Shown piece by piece: positions 52,280-63,199 of a stretch of DNA of 64,000 nt. The position numbers and the translations under genes are program-made. Origin of the DNA: Simmondsia chinensis (lineage: Eukaryota; Streptophyta; Magnoliopsida; Caryophyllales; Simmondsiaceae); assembly GCA_018398585.1 (NCBI GenBank), contig JAGTTD010000007.1, positions 31,834,911 through 31,898,910 on the forward strand, written 5' to 3'. The stretch's first letter is position 1; the number at the start of each line of letters is the position of its first letter. The notes under the pieces are model-generated. The model was given only the letters and a program-made list of their open reading frames with translations. It did no database searches and was not told the origin of the DNA.

Positions 52280-53010
52280 GGCTAGTTTAAAGCTTTGATA
52301 ACTAAGGCTTGATCTTGATTACGTTGGTCTTAACACCAGTGTCACTACTTGATAAGTTAGGTCAATTTAGGTTTGCGTCATCGTTTAAAAGCTTGGACGG
52401 CAAATGCTCGACCTTGATTGCGTTGGTCCTCATCTAGTGACCCAAATATGATTTGCTCTACCTAAATCTTGTCAAACTCTAACTTATTCGAGTTATTACA
52501 AGCAAAGGGTTCTAGGCTTAAAAACCTGTTTGACTTGGGCTTATAAGTGGACTGCTGAGCTCTTGAGTTTGTCTCTACCCTAGTTCTTAGCTTTTAAGTG
52601 TATGAGGAAAGGTGTCTGTGGCGAAGCTCTATTACCCTAACTGCCACTTGAGTTAGGTTTATATCTCTTTAAATTTTTATCAGAATATTAAACCCAAAAA
52701 TCCACAATAAATACAATAAAAAAGCCTCCTTAATTGGAGCATGTGTTGGATCCACATTAAAATTGTAAAACAAAATCATATTCACCAAAAGCACCAACCC
52801 TTTTAAGAGGTGATTGGTTGAGATCAAACACGTGTAGTCTAGAATTTACGCTCACTCCCAAGTCACTGCGAGTCCCATTTGTGCATGTTTGTTTGATTTT
52901 ATATCTACGGCAACCACACACATACTAAATAGACAAAAGGAGCAAACACCTCTTATCAAGCGGTGAAGATAAATGCACTTGATCTAGAATGTGGCTTCAA
53001 TAGTGTTTCA
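52280..53010. other. Intergenic stretch with a short local repeat
   Basis: About 730 bp with no gene. Two similar passages (GCTTGATCTTGATTACGTTG near 52308 and GCTCGACCTTGATTGCGTTG near 52408) suggest a local duplication of about 100 bp. Confidence 0.45.
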
Positions 53011-53330
53011 TATAGTTCTCTACTCTACAAAATTGTGTTGGAAGTAATTGTACACTACTCTGCTATGTCTATTATCGAGCACCAGAGTCATTCACAAACG
53101 AAGGGAAGCTAACCATGCCAAAGAGGTGCTAGCAAAACAAGGAGTGAAGAGACAAACTCCAACTTTGTCCTAGTTATGAGGAGTCTTGGTTCAAGTGGCA
53201 ATGGCAGCCTACATCTTAAGCATAGTGTTGGTCTTCCCCTTTGTGGTATTTGATACCCGTGTTTGTAGCTGGCTAGTGTCATTGTCACCATGTTCTCTTT
53301 TTTCCGATAATTAGCAACAAAGTCGCAATA
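53010..53330 (+). mobile_element. LINE 3' end (RNase H tail)
   Basis: Around 53090-53155 one plus frame reads HKRREANHAKEVLAKQGVKR, the conserved end of the LINE RNase H domain, followed by a non-coding 3' region. The rest of the element is absent. Confidence 0.6.
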
Positions 53331-53550
53331 CATACAGGAACCTTGTACAAACGAGATCTAAGTTAACCCATATTAAAGCAAGGATCAAACAGTGGCAAAA
53401 GCAATACAACAAACCAAAAAAACAAATTCTCTTTCTCGTACTAGTTTGATATTTTCTTAGTTTCTATGCTCTTGTAAGTTGGCTTCAAGATTCTCTCTAT
53501 GTTTTAGCTTGCACTTTATTGGCTCATTTATTTAAATTAGGGTGAATTAT

Positions 53551-53640
53551 ATAGGGAAATTATCACTGAGGAGCCCTAAGGTTTAACCATTTGTCACTTA
53601 GATATCCTAACATTTCAATATATATCATAATACAAAATGG
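53551..53640. repeat. Single end of a GGAAATTATCACTTAGGTACC-family MITE
   Basis: GGGAAATTATCACTGAGGAG and TTGTCACTTAGATATCCTAA match one terminus of the family at 15439 and 42908. The other end is missing, so this is a truncated copy. Confidence 0.65.
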
Positions 53641-54147
53641 GTAGCTCGTACAGATGAGACCACATACAACTTGTAAAAAAGCGAGAATCAGGAAACAAAG
53701 ACAAAAAATAGCTAACAAAAAAAAAAGACAAAACAAAAACAAACAAGCAGGACAAATCAAACAGACACGACATGGATACAACACCACAGGATGAGATGGG
53801 CCAGGAATAGGGGGAAACGGCCTACCGTACCAAAATTGGAGATGAAAAGACCCTATTCCATCCTTGCAAATAACTCAACCATATCCAATTCATGACTATC
53901 ATATGTCAAACCAAGTTTTTTTTGCCCCATACTCCCACATGCTCTTCGCACCAATAAGCTTATTAGCCTCTAAATCACTATCGCCCCTCCTCACCGATTT
54001 CCCTTTTTTTGTTTACCGGAGGGTTTGACCAATTTCTTCACACACTTATCGGGAGACATATCCTTTATAAATTCTTGTAGATACTATTTTACTTGTTTTT
54101 AAATCCTGCACTTTTGTGCTCTACTACTCCTCTTCGAAGAAGTAAAG

Positions 54148-55330
54148 CTAGTACCCTAATAACCTGCCGCCATCTTCCATCTTCTCTCCCTGCCTTGCTA
54201 GACTCAATCGAAGCGACACCAAAGCCAACGGCTGTTCAAAACTCGATGGATGGTCAGGTCCTGAAGACCTAAAATCAATATCACTAGCCACATCTGGAAC
54301 ATGGTTTTTAAGATTTGGTAAATCATCTTGAGGGCCTACTGAGCCATCAAAATCAACCTTGCTCCAGGGTAAGGCAAGAAAAGATTGCCTGGATTGATGA
54401 TCAGGAATTTGACTGGATAAAAGAAGGCAGGATGACCAGCAAGGTAGATGGAAATCTAGACCCATCTACCAAAGAATTGACCACCAACGAGAATATTAAA
54501 ATGGCCCACTTCACGCTCCACATACCTCAAGTTATCTCTAACCAACCTTGGCAAAGGACCCATGGATTTTCTACAATCTTCCATGCCAGCGATCGAGACC
54601 TTATGCAAGGAAGGACCAATTAGAAGTTGAGTTCTCTGAATGATGCATGTTATGATGTTAGTTTTAACTTGAGAGGATGAATCCATCTCCCTAGAGAGCC
54701 TAGCAGAGGCCGCAAGGGCGATTACTTCTGGGAAGCAAATAGGAATAATTTCATAATTACCTTATTTCACAAAGACCAAACGAGATCCCCTGTGAACCTC
54801 CACCTGGACCATTTCGTGGATAAACGCAGGGAGGCATCTATCAATAAGAATCCTTGCAAGGTCAGTGCATCTCATTGTAGAAGTTGTGGCGTCAACCTGA
54901 ATAAATTTGCGCCATAGATTGCAAACTTGGTGAGCTTTCCTTCAACCAACAATGGACTAGCAACCCATGGAGCTAAAATCCATACTCTTTTGCACAAGGG
55001 ACCTAGAGTCTAGCCTGAGTACCTATCTACCTTCTTGAATTGATGGAGCAATAGTTGTTTTCAAGGCCCAGGTAAGATTCCAAAGACTTAATCGAGTTAC
55101 ACGTCAGAATTAAGGTATTTGAGCTTGACCCTCTAGGGACCAAACCCTGAAGGTTATTTTTCGTAATAAACATGAGGACATTATCAAGTATACCCTTCTT
55201 AAAAGATTGAGCAATTATTGACTTATTTAACGATGCCTTCACACGCTTATTTATAGTATCCACCACAACCTTGGGGCTGAATTGAGCCCCAGCATCCTAG
55301 TATCAGGCCCTTGAAAGATCACCAGGCATA
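54148..55330 (-). pseudogene. LINE ORF1 (gag-like) fragment
   Basis: The minus strand carries plant LINE ORF1 text: RCLPAFIHEMVQVEVHRGS near 54820, IALAASARLSREMDSSSQVK near 54690, GPLPRLVRDNLRYVEREVGH near 54540, and upstream pieces to about 55266. Stops near 54780 and frame changes break it. The N-terminal half and the RT half are not adjacent. Assigned by resemblance to the DUF4283/zinc-knuckle ORF1 of L1 elements. Confidence 0.6.
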
Positions 55331-55463
55331 TCAAGATTGGCGGCTAGAGCATTGGATTTGTAATGGAATCTGAAGGAGACCGATCCCCATGAGATTTAGA
55401 GGAAGCCTTTCTGCCGGATTTACCCCAATCAATTCTAATCACCAACCTCGCAACCCGTACTCC

Positions 55464-57616
55464 TGTTAGGAATAGTGTCCTAAACATTCATATTTGACTT
55501 GTAATTTTACTTTATTAATGAATAAAATCGAAGTTCTAATTGTTTCCTTGTTAAATTTGTGTAAGTGAGCATATATACTGCATGTGATTTTCTTTTAAGT
55601 AATGTCCACGAGATGGATATAGTTCTTATATTATATTTTACATGTTTGTTCTAAGTGGATAATGAGATTAAGCCACATAGACTTGAAACAAATTGTATGA
55701 AATATTATTTGAAAAAACTCGTAGCCGGTGACAAGCTTGGACTACTTGTCTATTAAGACTATGACTTGACACTTTAGATGATTTGTCTTGGTCATGTGGA
55801 TGGGAATCCAAAAGTGTTAGATTGGTGTGTTTAATAAGATTGATACACAAGAGCCTGTAGATAATATTCTAGTACGAGCATAAAGCTCAAGTGATTCAAC
55901 GCTAAGTTGGATCATGTGGGTTACTTGTTTCTCGATTACTATCAAAAACGAGTGATTCATATTGCAATATTTGAATGACGACTCTAAATCCTGAGAGTAT
56001 TCTTGACTTGTGTATGGAATGTTAGTTACTTTGGTGTACTATAAGTAAGGTCTTGATAAATAACTAAATTCCCACGTACATTGGGTAGCGGCGTAAAGTG
56101 TGACAAGGATCAGACATTCAATAGGGAATCTATAGTCTCTTATGAGATACAGATGTCCCCTTTGTTGATTTGCAAATTTGAATTAATTCAGAATTTTCAG
56201 TCAAAGTGTTTCAAGTGTTTGAAATTTGGAATTTATATTGTGAATATGTTCAAATATAAATGAATTATTCAGTAAAGGGTGAGCCGATAACAAAGAAGCT
56301 GTGAGAAAAATAATGGTGGTAGTTCCAATTATTTTTGGTCATGGATGTCTCATAGAGGGGTGATTGTTGTAAGATTAGTCTATTTAAGAATTATTGATTA
56401 AATAATTTAAGTCTAGAGTACAGTGAGATTTATTTAGTGGAATTAAGTCTTATTAAATGGTATTTAAATTTTCTCATAAGATGGTAATTAATTTGACCCA
56501 TTTGAAGCTGGTATTAAATTGTCCTAAGGTCCCTGCCCAAGCCTTTATTTTTATTGCCATTGAAAAAATATTAAAAAATTCATGAGATGAAATATTTATT
56601 CATGAGATGAGTAAATTTAAATTTGCCAAACATTATTCATGAGATGAATAAAAGTTAAAAATTATAAAATAAAATAATTTTTTTAAAAATTAAATTTCAT
56701 AAGATGAATTTTTTACATATGGAAACAAAGCAAAAAAAAAGAAAAAAAAAACAAAAATCACTGGCAATCCGTGTCACTCTCGCGCTGGGCTACCCAAGTG
56801 CCATCCGCACCCGTGTTCACGGGTCAATCCGGCCTTGACACATGGCACGTGGTGACGAAGTTAAAATACGGTATATATTGAGCATTGAACGATGTCGTTT
56901 TGAGTAAATTTTGTTTTTTGTTTTTTGCAGTTCCATATTGAAATGTTTGCATTTTTTGGCTTTGGTATCCTACTTTAAATAGGGTTATTGAAATTAAGGT
57001 TTGGCATCTAATTAAAATTAAAAGGTTTCTGGAAATGTTGACTTTCAGAAATCTAATAAGAAAATCTCCATTGAAATTTTTTCTCTTTAGTTTAATATTT
57101 TAGGGAGTCCACACTCCGGGTAATTTCGACATGATTGCGTAGAAGGCTTCTCGGTCTCAAGTATTTTCTGGCTTTTGGATATTCTTTATTTGGAGGAATT
57201 CCATGTATCTCTCTTTCCCTCTTTTTTTAAGTTTTTTACTTTTCTATTTATTTACAGTATTCTTATTGTGCTAGTTTTTAAATTCATGCTGTTATTATGA
57301 ATGTATTAGAATAGAGGCCTGTAGATTTAAATTAGGAAGTTAAATCTATAGATTTGAAATTAGAAATTTTAAATCAACTTTATGTTTATGACACAGACCA
57401 AAGGAGGTTTTATCCCAATTACCAAAGGAGGTTTCATCCCAAAACCAATTGGCAATAGGTGAAGTAACTCCTTGGATATATATATTGGCCTTTCCTTTGA
57501 TAACCCACCAATGTAGGATCCAAATTGCCTGTATCAGTTTAAAATTAGGAATTTTAGAGCCTTCTGCTGCGCTAGTTTAATAAACTTAGGAAAAATTTTT
57601 GAAATTCGTCCCTACA
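55464..57616 (+). repeat. Putative 2.15-kb copia 5' LTR
   Basis: Bounded on the left by TGTTAGG and on the right by ACA next to the primer-binding site. The first 100 bp resembles copia LTR starts I know (TTAGGAATAGTGTCC). AT-rich, with no gene inside. The unusual length fits the long-LTR copia groups; an undetected insertion inside it is possible. Confidence 0.6.
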
Positions 57617-58003
57617 ATTGGTATCAGAGCCAGCCTCTGATTGCATTCATAGGTAGGCATAATAAGATCGAAATAAATAGACTTGTGTTTTAATAAAATA
57701 GAGATTTTATTAAGAAGGAAAGAAAGTTTAATTTGATTTTTATAATAATCAAAGTACCAGTTTAAATTATTTAAATCGATAATGAATTCATAGTTAATTC
57801 AGATCTCACTATGTAGATTCATCAAAAGTACATTCATATTATTCGTATGATGAGATTGTGCGTATGCAATCAACATTTACGAAATCGGATAAATTGATCT
57901 GATGAGATTAGATTCAATTATTTTTTAAAATTAAAAAAAATTTTAAGTAATTGTTGATGCTGACGTCAGGGCTGACATGGCATTTTTTTTATTATTAAAA
58001 AAA

Positions 58004-58386
58004 GGGTTATTTGCATCAAAGGTCCATGTACTCTGCTCATTGTGTCAATTTGGTCCTTATACTTTTTATTGTGTTAATTTAGTCCCCAAACAATTCAAAA
58101 TGTGTCAATTTAGTCCTTTGGTCAAATTTACGTTATGTTAATGCGTAATTTTGAGCAGTAAAATTATATGAGTTGCAAGTAACTTAGTATAAATTCATCT
58201 GTTTACTCAATTTAACCCAACCATGGCCGAAACATTACAAATTTTATTAAAAACTTAACATAATTTTTCTCTAAGGACTAAATTGACACATTTTGAATTG
58301 TATAAGGACTAAATTGACACAACTAAAAGTATAAGGACTAAATTGACACAATGGATAAAGTATAGGAACCTTTGGCTAGGTGTTAG
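58004..58386. mobile_element. AATTTAGTCC-type long-TIR MITE
   Basis: Left half text CATTGTGTCAATTTGGTCCT, TTGTGTTAATTTAGTCC and ATGTGTCAATTTAGTCC is mirrored at the right by three GGACTAAATTGACACA units. About 115 bp is inverted at each end, with a 150-bp loop. No coding capacity; Mutator-like by structure. It lies in the copia internal region. Confidence 0.8.
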
Positions 58387-58506
58387 TACTGTTTTAAACA
58401 ATAACTAAAAATTAATTTTTATTGATTAATTTAATTTTGGAATGAGATTCTAATGGAGGTTATGAGATAATCTAAGAAGTAAATGCAATTTAATTAAAAC
58501 CACTAG

Positions 58507-59171
58507 TGATGCACATCTTAAGTAGACGGGCTACAACCCATGTCCTGGTAGGTCGGGTCCATTGTTCACGATTGGGTGAGCTTGGTGAGCTGAAGCTTGG
58601 TTGGAGGGAGAAAAGGCGTGAGGGGACATAGCTTGGCGGAAATAACCCATATGATCCATCGACAAATTCGAGGACAAATTCTCTCCAATCCATAGAGAAT
58701 TATGCAACCCCGTCTTCGTATTTGGCAGATAGCTTGGCGGAAGGGTCTTGGTGAGCTAGCTAAGATGGCAAGAAAGAGAGACACAGGGTAATCTTGAAGG
58801 ATCGGTCTTGGAGGGATCATGGGTTGGCGGCTAGGATACAGATGAGACAAGAGACTTATCAGTTAGAATTAGGGTTTTGTTTTAGTTTTCAGATTAGGCA
58901 AGTATTTTAGATTATGCAGGATTTCTTTTGATTTGATCTTGATTTATTTTCCATATTTCTAGGGTTTTTAGCCCTCTATTTAAGGAGGGATGAGCTAGGG
59001 GTTTGATTCATTCATCAATTAAGTTTATTTTAATTATCTTGAGTTTTCTCTTATTCTCGAGTTGTAAGAATCTGAGTCTATCTTCCCCTTTGTTTTATTG
59101 TTTTTGTAATAAATTTAAAGGAAGGCTATTGAACCTTCCGCTCCCTAAATTCCACTATACGCTCTGCATTA
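58507..59171 (+). repeat. 5' LTR of the small LTR element
   Basis: Begins TGATGCACATCTTAAGTAGA and includes GGCGTGAGGGGACATAGCTT and CCCTCTATTTAAGGAGGGAT (a TATTTAA promoter-like region near 58978). The 3' end reads GCTCTGCATTA. Confidence 0.9.
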
Positions 59172-59536
59172 GTTGGTATCAGAGCTCAGAACGACTTCTG
59201 AGATAGCCTGTGGGCAGTAGAGATACGCCACCATCGAAGAAGTTTATGAGCATGACTTTCACTGGCAGATTGAGAGGAGGTTTGAGGATATAGAGGAGAA
59301 ATTCCGGCGAATCAAGCATTGCCTAATTCAACTGGGGCAAATCCCAATCAAACACCAGGAACCCAGCCCCAACACTTGCTGACAGGGGTGACGAGGAACA
59401 AACGGACAAGAATATCCGCAAGCCGTATTCGAAGGTTGAGGACCATGGGCGAAAGGTGTAAGAGACTCGGCTGAATACCGGAGCTTCTCATTGTTTAAGC
59501 GATCAAGGGTGGTAGTCGAGGCTTTGGGAAGAAGTT

Positions 59537-60364
59537 TTGGAGTTTGAAGGTGAAGGCGTCCTAGTGGTGGAAGAGGCTCAAGACGAGTTGGCATCGCTAG
59601 GCGAAGAGGAGATAGCGAGTGACAAAGGTCGTTTGCTATTGGTCAGGCGAATTGGCCTCACACCTGAGGAAGCAGAAGGAGGCGAATGGCTTCGACACAA
59701 CATCTTCCAGACAACATGTATAATTGGCGAGAAGGTACACCGCCTAGTCATCGACTCCTGTAGTTGTGAGAACGCCATCTCCAAGGAAGCCGTCCAGAAG
59801 CTGGGGTTGAAGACGGAGTCATGGCTCAAGAAAGGAGACCAGGTAACCGTTTTGAAACGATGCCTACTTAATTTCTCTATTGGTTTGAAGTATTGGGATG
59901 GAGTATGGTGTGATGTTGTTGCCATGGATGTGTGTCATCTACTATTGGGACGACCTTGGCAATATGATAAAGGTACTATACATCCCGGGAGAAAGAACAC
60001 GTATAGCTTTATCTTTAAGGGAACAAGGATCATCTTGTTGTCTAAGAAAGATGAGGCACCACGTGTGTCAAAGATCGAAGACCCAAAACTGGAAGATAGA
60101 GCAGTGTTCGCCAACGCAGTTGGCAAGTTAGAGATGGCGTCTACACTGATAGGAGACATCAGAAGAGAACCTATCTTTGATGAGCCCACCTATCTTGATT
60201 TGTCTTCTCCACCTATCTTTGATGAGCCCACATATGGTGAGCCCGCCCATGAAGGGGAAGAAGTGCCGGATGAGGTGGGAAGTCTGTCGAAGGAGGAGGT
60301 TTGTCCAGAAGGGTTGTCGTATTACTTATGGCAAATAAAGGGGACTCAATACCGGGTGGATTAG
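59537..60364 (+). CDS. Retrotransposon aspartic-protease-like protein, 275 aa, atypical active site
   Basis: The only long frame of the small LTR element. Acidic N terminus (residues 1-50), then the gypsy-type protease region: TCIIGEKVHRLVIDSCSCEN at about residues 55-74. The catalytic Asp is followed by S-C where family members have S-G or G-G. SKEAVQKLGLKTESW and the second conserved block VVAMDVCHLLLGRPWQYDKG (about 125-144) follow. The C terminus has a local repeat: PIFDEPTY occurs at about residues 211 and 227. The frame remains open although no replication enzymes accompany it. It may be a gag-protease remnant. A host gene is unlikely given the LTR context. Confidence 0.65.
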   Translation: MEFEGEGVLVVEEAQDELASLGEEEIASDKGRLLLVRRIGLTPEEAEGGEWLRHNIFQTTCIIGEKVHRLVIDSCSCENAISKEAVQKLGLKTESWLKKGDQVTVLKRCLLNFSIGLKYWDGVWCDVVAMDVCHLLLGRPWQYDKGTIHPGRKNTYSFIFKGTRIILLSKKDEAPRVSKIEDPKLEDRAVFANAVGKLEMASTLIGDIRREPIFDEPTYLDLSSPPIFDEPTYGEPAHEGEEVPDEVGSLSKEEVCPEGLSYYLWQIKGTQYRVD

Positions 60365-60805
60365 GTTCTAGATTACCAAGATGGCCCCATTGCCGAGTGA
60401 GCCTTACGAAGTGTGAGTATATTAGGTGCCAAGTTTGGAGACTACTTGCCAGGAGTTACATCCAAGTAAGTCAGAAGAGTGGATCAGTTGTCCTTACGCC
60501 AACAAAGGATAGGACTTGGCAGATATGCATTGACAACAAAACCATCAGCACGATCACAAATTCAGTGGTGTCTAGCAAACGGGGTTTAAAGAACGAATAC
60601 AACCAGAATCAATTTCTGCCTGAAGGTGAGTGGAACATTATGTCAGACTTAGATATACACTATATGCGTTATTCTTGGAAGCCACTATGGAAGATGGCAA
60701 GTAATCTACATGTTGGCGAGAGTTATGCAACCTTTGACTTGATGAGAATGATCCGGAAGCATCATAGGTGAATTCAAGGGTGAATTCTCTCCATGTTGGG
60801 GAGGA
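60365..60805 (+). other. 3' internal region of the small LTR element
   Basis: Downstream of the protease-like frame. An overlapping open stretch (60301-60771) shows weak gypsy RT-like text, TWQICIDNKTISTITN near 60520, suggesting a last remnant of RT. The polypurine tract ends it. Confidence 0.45.
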
Positions 60806-61450
60806 TGATGCAATCAACATCTTGGGTAGACGGGCTATAACCCATGCCCTGGTGGGTCGGGTCTATTATCCACGATTTGGCGAGTTGGAGCTTGGTAGGA
60901 GGGAGAAAAGGCGTGAGGGGACATAGCTTGGCAGAAATAACCCGTATGATCCATCGAAGAATTCGAGGACAAATTCTCTCCAATCCGGAGAGAATAATGT
61001 AGCCCCACTTTCGTATTTGGTGGGAGGATCTTGGCGAGCTAGCTAAGATGGCGGGAAAGAGAGACAAGGGGCAATCTTGGCATATCAGTCTTGGCGGTGG
61101 ATTGGCGGCTAGGGCCCAGACGCGGCAAGAGACTTATCGGCTAGAATTAGCGTTTTGTTTTAGTTTTGAGTTGAGGCAAGTATTTTGGATTAGGAAGGAT
61201 TTATTTTGAGCTGATCTTGATTTATTTTTCATATTTCTGGGGTTTTTAGCCCTCTATTTAAGGAGATTGAGCTAGGGGTTTGATTCATTAATCAATTAAG
61301 TTTATTTCAATTATCTTGAGTTTTCTCTTATTTTTAAGTTGTGAGAATTTGAGTCTATCTTCCCCTTTGTTTTATTATTTTTGTAATAAAATTTAAAAAG
61401 AAGGCTGCTGAACCTTCCTTTCCCCAAATCCCACTTTACGCACTACATCA
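60806..61450 (+). repeat. 3' LTR of the small LTR element
   Basis: Begins TGATGCAATCAACATCTTGG and ends CACTACATCA. Aligns throughout with 58507-59171, with scattered substitutions and a few short gaps. Confidence 0.9.
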
Positions 61451-62004
61451 ACTAGTTTATAAAATTCAAGTGGGAGTGAGGTTCAATTGTTGAAACCTCA
61501 CGGTCTCCATTACCGGTCTAGCAGTATAGTGAATTGGCATCACTTCTCATGGAGGATGTCGGTTTGCAGGTTATAGGGTTAGACTTCTATTAGGATAAAC
61601 CAAAATGCAAAGAAGCGATGTGGCCATGCTGCAGTGGAGTACTACATGTATTTATATGGAGGTTTGGTTAATGGTTTACACTTGACTAGCGTGATACATT
61701 AGCCTCTCTGAGGAGCTCTATTGTGTTATGTTAGAGACTAAGGTAAAGTGGTGAGTTAATCATGTTTAGTAAGAGCTATAATAAAACATGTTAATTGAGA
61801 ATAGTTCTCACTAAACTAATTTCATACAACCCCATTGTTGGGAGTAAGAAGTGGTGTGTTTAGGTCATCATGGCATGCATGATAGTACAATTTTGTGGAT
61901 ACCTGACTTATTGTGTTTGCTAAATTAAAAGAATATATATCACTACATTATACATGACTCATATAAGATAGTTGCACAAATGTTTGCATTTACAGTGTTT
62001 TGAA

Positions 62005-62668
62005 ATGGCTACAACTAGTGCACTTCATTGAATTATGAAAGATAATGCTTTAACTGGACCAAATTATTTCACCCGAAAAATGAACTTGGACATAGTGTTA
62101 ATACATGAGGGTCATAAGTTTGTTGTCATTGATGCTTGACCTACGGTGCCCGCTACTGCTTCTACAACTACTGTTAAAGAGCATTATAGCGTAAGGCTAA
62201 TGAGTTAGCTAGAAGCTATATTTTGGCTTCAGTGACAAATGTTCTCAAGCATCATAAGTTTGAGATGGAAACAGCAACTGAGATAATCAAACGTTTAAAG
62301 GAAAGGTTTAGTGGTCAAAATAGGGCAGCTATTCAAGAGCCGATGAGGAAGCTCTTGAATATGAGGATGTCCAAAGGGTCACTAGCTTAGGCACACGTCA
62401 TGAAAATGATGGCTTTTTTTTTCTGAACTGAAGATTCTTGGTGCAATGAATAATAATGATTATTCATTACTTGAGCTGATGAAGGAACTGCAAGTTGCAG
62501 AAGTGTAATGTGAGCTAAGGGGAATGTCCACTTGACTCATGCACTAAGGGCTAGTGGGAGCAAGCAGAATAATGGACCGACTGGAAAGATAGGCAAAGGC
62601 AAGGTTGCCAGTGTAGCGGCTAAGCCTAACAAGAAGCCAGCAAAAGGAAAGTATTATTTAACAAAAAG
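62005..62668 (+). pseudogene. Copia gag (long-LTR element)
   Basis: Starts MATTSALH followed by a stop, then gag text in shifting frames (MKDNALTGPNYFTRKMNLDI; LKILGAMNNNDYSLLELMKE; QVAEV). The knuckle region near 62665 reads KMGHYKRYYTKY, lacking the cysteines expected in this family. Confidence 0.85.
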
Positions 62669-63091
62669 ATGGGCCATTATAAGAGGTACTACACCAAGTA
62701 CGTAGCTACTCTTCCTACAATGACTGCTAAGCCATCTGGTAAAGGTATGATGATATCTCACTTAGTTGAGTCATGCATAGTTGAGAGTCCACTGGGATCC
62801 TGGTGTGTGGACTTAGGTTCAACTGACCATGTCTATAATATGTCACAGGGGCTCAAGCTAACTACGAGGCTGTATGATGGAGAAGTGTACTTGACAGTTG
62901 GAGATGGTACAAGAGTAGTGGTTTTAGGAGTAGGACACGTTAGCTTAGTCTTTAATGGTAAAGTTTTGATTTTGAAGGATTATTTATTTGTACCTGCATT
63001 GCGCAAAAATTTGATTTATGTGTCTCGTTTAGTGGATAATGGTCATTTAGTTAATTTTGGTTGTGAACCTATTATTACGAGAAATAAATAG
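62669..63091 (+). pseudogene. Copia protease (long-LTR element)
   Basis: Open for 140 residues. The active-site region reads WCVDLGSTDHVYN, with leucine in the D-S-G serine position (TTA, one C-to-T from TCA). Downstream text ALRKNLIYVSRLVDNGHLVN is the usual protease-integrase linker. Confidence 0.88.
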
Positions 63092-63199
63092 TTTATTTGC
63101 AAAGGTATATGTGTGGATGGTTTATGCATGTTATTTTCTAATTAAAACTTTCATATTTGTTTAAATGAATCTAACATAAGCTCATTTGTTCAATCTCCT

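Larger units (their letters stand above)
58507..61450 (+). mobile_element. Small LTR retrotransposon with a lone protease-like ORF, exact TSD
   Basis: Complete 2.94-kb element. LTRs are 58507-59171 and 60806-61450; a primer-binding site TGGTATCAGAGC is at 59174-59185; a purine-rich tract GGGGAGGA lies just before the second LTR. A perfect pentamer ACTAG flanks it (58502-58506 and 61451-61455). The 1.6-kb interior has one long frame (59537-60364) with an aspartic-protease fold signature but no reverse transcriptase, RNase H or integrase. It must have moved with enzymes from a gypsy relative. It lies inside the long-LTR copia and is younger than it. Confidence 0.9.

Noticed and set aside
54315..54623. 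A plus-strand open frame of 102 residues
   Set aside because: It is antisense to LINE ORF1 text on the minus strand, which has recognisable conserved blocks.
59537..60364. A host aspartic protease gene
   Set aside because: It lies between matching LTRs with a primer-binding site, polypurine tract and exact TSD, so it belongs to a retrotransposon.
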